In this document: one piece after another, positions 6,701-8,861 of the stretch
Layout of the letters: the number at the start of each line of letters is the position of its first letter
Numbering within the stretch: position 1 is the first letter of the stretch
Notes under the pieces: model-generated
What the model was told of the DNA's origin: nothing
What the model saw: only the letters and a program-made list of their open reading frames with translations
Databases searched by the model: none
Position numbers and translations under genes: made by a program
Origin: Candidatus Electrothrix marina
GTDB lineage: Bacteria > Desulfobacterota > Desulfobulbia > Desulfobulbales > Desulfobulbaceae
Length of the DNA: 8,861 nucleotides
Assembly (NCBI GenBank): GCA_004028495.1
Contig: MTKS01000046.1
Span: 1-8,861, forward strand
Reading direction: 5' to 3'

Positions 6701-8861
6701 GACGGAACTTTAATGTGGGCTCAGCAGGGTAGCGGGGAAGGAAACTGCATGATCTTTTCCATTGCACCAAACAATAGAGGAGATGTGCTGGTGACAGGCT
6801 TTTACGATGAAACGCTTACCTTCAGCGATTCATCCCCTGTCACTTTAACAGGTGGCAGTGGAAGCAATTACTTTATTGCGAAATTCACCTCAGAAGACGG
6901 GTTCGTAAGCTGGGCGCAGAAGGCCAACGGCACCAGCAGCTGTATGGGCCGTGCTATTACGACAGATAACACCGGACAGGTCTATATTTCTGGAGATTTT
7001 CGTCAGGCCTGCGATTTTTATAACGGTACAAGTATATTCAGCTCCATGACGAGTGATCAAGATACCGACATGTTTATGGCCAAGTACCATGCTGATGGAA
7101 CACCGGAATGGATACATCAGGCAGGAGGCGCATATCCCAGCAGCATGTCTGTAACGCTGGACAAAGAGAGCAACCCCTTGTTCATCGGTGAATTTCAAAA
7201 GTATCCCGCTGTGTTCAGCACAGGGACCTCCGGCCAGACAGCAATGAGCAACACCTCTGGTGCAGGACTGTATGACCCGGACGGAATTTTTCTCGGTTTT
7301 GCAGAGCCTGGGGTTGATCTGGTTCTTGTCGGAGAATCCTCCGGCAGATCGGCAATTATAGGCAGGGAGAACAAGGTTATGGCCTGCGATACTTTGCTGG
7401 TCAATATCCCGCCTGTCGCGGCTGATGATACAGCGAGCACGGTGGAAGAACAATCAGTGACTATCTCGGTGCTGAATAATGATTCCGACCCGGAGGGGGA
7501 CAGTCTGAGCGTGACTGAGGTCACCCAAGGAGCAAACGGCGTTGTCGCTATAGAATCGGAGAGCCTGAGCGTCACGTACACACCTGACGCGGGATTCATG
7601 GGAACCGACAGTTTCACATACACCATCAGTGACGGCAACGGCGGCACAGCTACCGCAACGGTTACCATCCTTGTGACCAGCAGCACCACAGAACTGACTG
7701 TGACCGACATTCAGCCGACCGATACCGATGCTGTGGCTCTCAATCAGGTCTTCACCTTTACTCTGAACGAGCCTGTCACCGCCGGAAGCTGTTACATTAG
7801 CATCAGCCTTAAAGACAGTGGCAGCACCCCTGCTGCCATCAACACGACTGTCAGCGGTAATATTCTGACAGTTGAACCTGCTGCCGTACTGGCTGCCGGA
7901 ACAGAGTATCTGATCACTGTTCCAAGCTGCGCCCTAGCAGGCACAACCGGCGGCAATACGCTAACTGTGGATTTTACTCATGCCTTTACCACTGAAGGCG
8001 GTTCTGCATCAGTTCTGTTCATAGACATCGCTGCCGGATATGACCATGCTGTCGCCTTGGACAGTGACGGCAATGTCTGGGCCTGGGGCAGAAATGATTA
8101 CGGACAAGCAGGAGATAACAGCCTGACAGACCAGTTAACTCCGGTTCAGGTACAGGGCCTAACGGGAATTACGCAAATTGCTGCTGGAGCATATCATAAT
8201 CTTGCATTAGACAACTTCGGCACAGTATGGGCTTGGGGGCAAAACTGGGATGGGCAGCTCGGCAACGGCACAAAAACTAATTCAACTGTTCCCGTACCAG
8301 TTTCCGGTTTGAGCGATGTCATCGCTATTGCAACAGGCACTTCTCACTCTATCTCCCTCAAAGGAGACGGCACGGTCTGGACTTGGGGCACGAACAGCTA
8401 CTACGAACTGGGCCACGGCCTCGGGGGAACCACTGATGAACTTGTTCCCGGTCAAGTACCCAACCTCTTCAACGTGATTGATATTGCTGGAGGTTACAAT
8501 TTTACCACCGTCCTGAAACAAAACAACACTGTTTGGTCATGGGGAAGAAACAGAGCCGGTCAGCTGGGCACAGGTGATATTACAGATCGAAGGGTTCCCA
8601 CCCCTGCTTTGTTATCTGCAAATGTTGCCTCCATTCATGCTTCTTTAAGCGAACGTGCATTCGCCGTAATGTCAGACGGCTCTATCTGGGGCTGGGGATA
8701 TAACGGCGGGTCAGGTGCTGTCGGCAACGGCAGTGGATTTGATCAACTTTCTCCAGTCAAGGTCTTTGAAAACGCTGTTCATCTGTCCAGCGGCAGAGAA
8801 CACACTGTCGCCCTTGCGGCAGACAGTTCCCTCTGGGCTTGGGGGAGAAACCGGGAGGGAG
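3704..8861 (+). CDS. Giant exported multi-domain repeat protein (CARDB, cadherin-like, SBBP and RCC1 propellers), 3' partial
   Basis: One frame stays open for 1719 codons from the ATG at 3704 to the edge with no stop. Residues 1-23 or 24 form a signal peptide (ending TELFAA). Then come an Ig-like region (about 42-132), an unrecognised stretch (about 140-270), two CARDB domains (about 277-393 and 396-513, both containing WDSSDTLL), two Kre9/KNH-like domains (about 518-610 and 611-708), a cadherin-like domain (about 714-802, YTPDSGFTGSDFFTYTV), six SBBP-type repeats (about 805-1215), a second cadherin-like domain (about 1233-1325, YTPDAGFMGTDSFTYTI), a Big_5-like domain (about 1330-1432) and RCC1 repeats (1439 onward). 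This is typical of secreted or surface scaffold and adhesion proteins; no enzyme domain is visible. The C-terminal anchor or sorting signal lies beyond the window. No clear ribosome site precedes the ATG, so translation may depend on the protease gene upstream. Composition shifts from AT-rich to GC-rich within about the first 35 codons. Confidence 0.88.
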   Translation, partial: MIKIKVLCLAVFFICISLTELFAATIGHYYEQQMPIPGIKAPSVRIESLNKINPGETVDLSAYATVDTRHNGEAFFYWYANQGTFTLHPSYPDYSTVTYTAPNTPGDITITAQVGDTLGYVGTDRFTVTVTGATNGRGNPPVLQQCTYRVSPKDWQDVYHATYRLTVEENADGVPVGHISIQPTTGNMRWESTGSVRTFVDSTAVNVYEDADLTDVIGKTESYFKGSGNIDLYFNAGFSENKTITVKQFEELYGNWQVDWQLKASCPGPGNHNNGTPDLIVDTAEADPATQLEPGTRILTRARVSNIGDGPADASALACYLSTNSSWDSSDTLLYRKELSTIIDGRNTFYEQNITIPSNLSSGDYYLIFRADDQGSVTETDEGNNQAAVRIEVRTGADLTLSNTGVSPANVTQGQEVTLTAAVINSGDTGTLASSRIGYYLSDDANWDSSDTLLGTSSFGSLLPGQHQAFTRTFTLPVDLTTGQHYIIFFADYANKVTESRKDNNQAAVSMPIASAESITILSPNATTSWSYNRPHTLLWQSKTNSGTVKIDLYKKLSFSSTIVAAASNTGTFVWNVPELLKADDYWIKITSNTYSSVYGDSEHFTITRPATLTILLPNDGDLFGFGTVRNINWETGLSGTVNIDLYKSGVAYRAIARNVSTVSTSTNSYAWTVPSDLAEGTDYQIKVTHSADSATTDLSDGHFTITDPGTEEPLAKDDAAVTEEDTAVLISVLANDNPPQSETLDVTSVGTPAHGTALLNADDTVTYTPDSGFTGSDFFTYTVNSPSRGTASATVYITVNGAVSCDPWELPPNVEELARDDAGNIFVVGTFQDSITLGTDAPVTLTAPAGIPAIYIAKYTASGSLFWARKATAKYGAISCKAAVDTVGNLYISGDYSETMHFYNGESIVATLDDPSTEYSSGYEVFLAKYSPIGELSWAEQAGGAQDDHGTSLAVDSTTNRLYIGGSFNESLNLGSGTLSTTLNSIDNGDIFLTQYTLDGTLMWAQQGSGEGNCMIFSIAPNNRGDVLVTGFYDETLTFSDSSPVTLTGGSGSNYFIAKFTSEDGFVSWAQKANGTSSCMGRAITTDNTGQVYISGDFRQACDFYNGTSIFSSMTSDQDTDMFMAKYHADGTPEWIHQAGGAYPSSMSVTLDKESNPLFIGEFQKYPAVFSTGTSGQTAMSNTSGAGLYDPDGIFLGFAEPGVDLVLVGESSGRSAIIGRENKVMACDTLLVNIPPVAADDTASTVEEQSVTISVLNNDSDPEGDSLSVTEVTQGANGVVAIESESLSVTYTPDAGFMGTDSFTYTISDGNGGTATATVTILVTSSTTELTVTDIQPTDTDAVALNQVFTFTLNEPVTAGSCYISISLKDSGSTPAAINTTVSGNILTVEPAAVLAAGTEYLITVPSCALAGTTGGNTLTVDFTHAFTTEGGSASVLFIDIAAGYDHAVALDSDGNVWAWGRNDYGQAGDNSLTDQLTPVQVQGLTGITQIAAGAYHNLALDNFGTVWAWGQNWDGQLGNGTKTNSTVPVPVSGLSDVIAIATGTSHSISLKGDGTVWTWGTNSYYELGHGLGGTTDELVPGQVPNLFNVIDIAGGYNFTTVLKQNNTVWSWGRNRAGQLGTGDITDRRVPTPALLSANVASIHASLSERAFAVMSDGSIWGWGYNGGSGAVGNGSGFDQLSPVKVFENAVHLSSGREHTVALAADSSLWAWGRNREG
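4529..5245 (+). repeat. Tandem CARDB domains within the giant protein
   Basis: Two homologous segments of about 115 residues follow each other. Each opens with (A/P)DL and a beta strand, has a SNIGDG or NSGDTG turn, a YLS..WDSSDTLL block, and a closing YYLIFRAD or YIIFFADY strand ending in xDExNNQAAV or RKDNNQAAV. This is the CARDB (cell-adhesion-related) beta-sandwich pattern, common in large secreted bacterial proteins. Confidence 0.75.
5258..5830 (+). repeat. Tandem Kre9/KNH-like domains within the giant protein
   Basis: Two consecutive segments of about 95 residues share the order ITILSPN or LTILLPNDGD, then W(Q/E) followed by SGTVKIDLYK or SGTVNIDLYK, then FVWNVP or YAWTVP, then YWIKIT or YQIKVT, and finally HFTIT. 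This matches the Ser/Thr-rich Kre9/KNH-like beta domain found in extracellular proteins. Confidence 0.65.
6119..7400 (+). repeat. Six SBBP-type beta-propeller repeats within the giant protein
   Basis: Repeats of about 65-70 residues recur with the signature D..GN(I/L)(F/Y)(V/I).G.(F/Y), a variable strand, then (I/F)(I/L/M)AKY...G...WA..A. Examples are DAGNIFVVGTF, DTVGNLYISGDY, RLYIGGSF, DVLVTGFY, GQVYISGDF and NPLFIGEF. The last copy is irregular, with no AKY/WA part. Six copies fit one closed beta-propeller, likely a binding surface. Confidence 0.75.
8018..8861 (+). repeat. RCC1 beta-propeller repeats at the window edge (array continues)
   Basis: From residue 1439, five full repeats of about 50 residues and part of a sixth follow the RCC1 pattern: IAAG..H..AL...G.VWAWG.N..GQLG, then a loop and TPV.V.GL. 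Examples are VWAWGRNDYGQAG, VWAWGQNWDGQLG, VWSWGRNRAGQLG and LWAWGRNREG. RCC1 propellers usually have seven blades, so at least one more is expected downstream. In bacteria such repeats occur in large secreted proteins and are not tied to Ran GTPase exchange. Confidence 0.88.

Noticed and set aside
6890..7710. Minus-strand frames of 171 and 187 codons
   Set aside because: Antisense to the SBBP and cadherin-like part of the giant gene; no motif or ribosome site of their own.
1..8861. CRISPR array, tRNA or rRNA genes, complete insertion sequence
   Set aside because: None seen: repeats in the window are protein-level domain repeats, and no tRNA cloverleaf or transposase gene was recognised by eye.

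Overview
The window looks like chromosomal DNA of a Gram-negative, Desulfobacterota-like bacterium, possibly a Desulfobulbaceae relative. This placing is an inference from protein style: an EF-G2-like C-terminus, a GEMM-I riboswitch of the type common in deltaproteobacteria, and very large secreted multi-domain repeat proteins. No marker gene settles it. All supported genes lie on the + strand.

Layout. (1) Positions 2-223 hold the 3' end of an elongation factor G-family gene, closed by a rho-independent terminator at about 311-335. (2) Positions 514-815 hold a small HicB-type antitoxin gene. Its ATGA-overlapping partner is a 33-codon remnant of HicA that has lost the catalytic half. (3) Positions 816-990 are non-coding and carry sequence resembling dispersed repeat debris. 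(4) From about 994 a promoter leads into a structured leader with a strong hairpin and a GEMM-I (cyclic dinucleotide) riboswitch aptamer at 1100-1168. A likely terminator follows at 1250-1281, then about 400 bases of apparently non-coding leader. (5) Position 1687 starts a tiny exported ORF that is frameshifted at an A8 run. (6) Positions 1831-3666 encode an exported trypsin-fold protease with a PPC-like domain and C-terminal SLH repeats. (7) From 3704 to the window end, one uninterrupted reading frame of at least 1719 codons encodes a giant exported protein: Ig-like region, two CARDB domains, two Kre9/KNH-like domains, a cadherin-like domain, a six-repeat SBBP beta-propeller, a second cadherin-like domain, a Big_5-like domain and an RCC1 beta-propeller. 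The RCC1 array is still running at the edge.

How it may work together. The riboswitch, the mini-ORF, the protease and the giant protein are collinear, with no terminator seen after 1281. A working hypothesis is a c-di-GMP-responsive cell-surface locus in which an envelope-anchored protease is made alongside a giant adhesin- or scaffold-like protein. The coupling of signal to output is inferred, not shown.

The most unusual points are: the arginine in the protease's oxyanion-hole position (193 in chymotrypsin numbering, as in human mesotrypsin); the base-pair swap in the riboswitch core with the ligand-contacting G kept; the HicA internal deletion with the overlapping start kept; the A8 frameshift; and the sharp compositional boundary inside the first codons of the giant gene, which suggests that an AT-rich module (protease plus the giant protein's signal peptide) was joined to GC-richer sequence.
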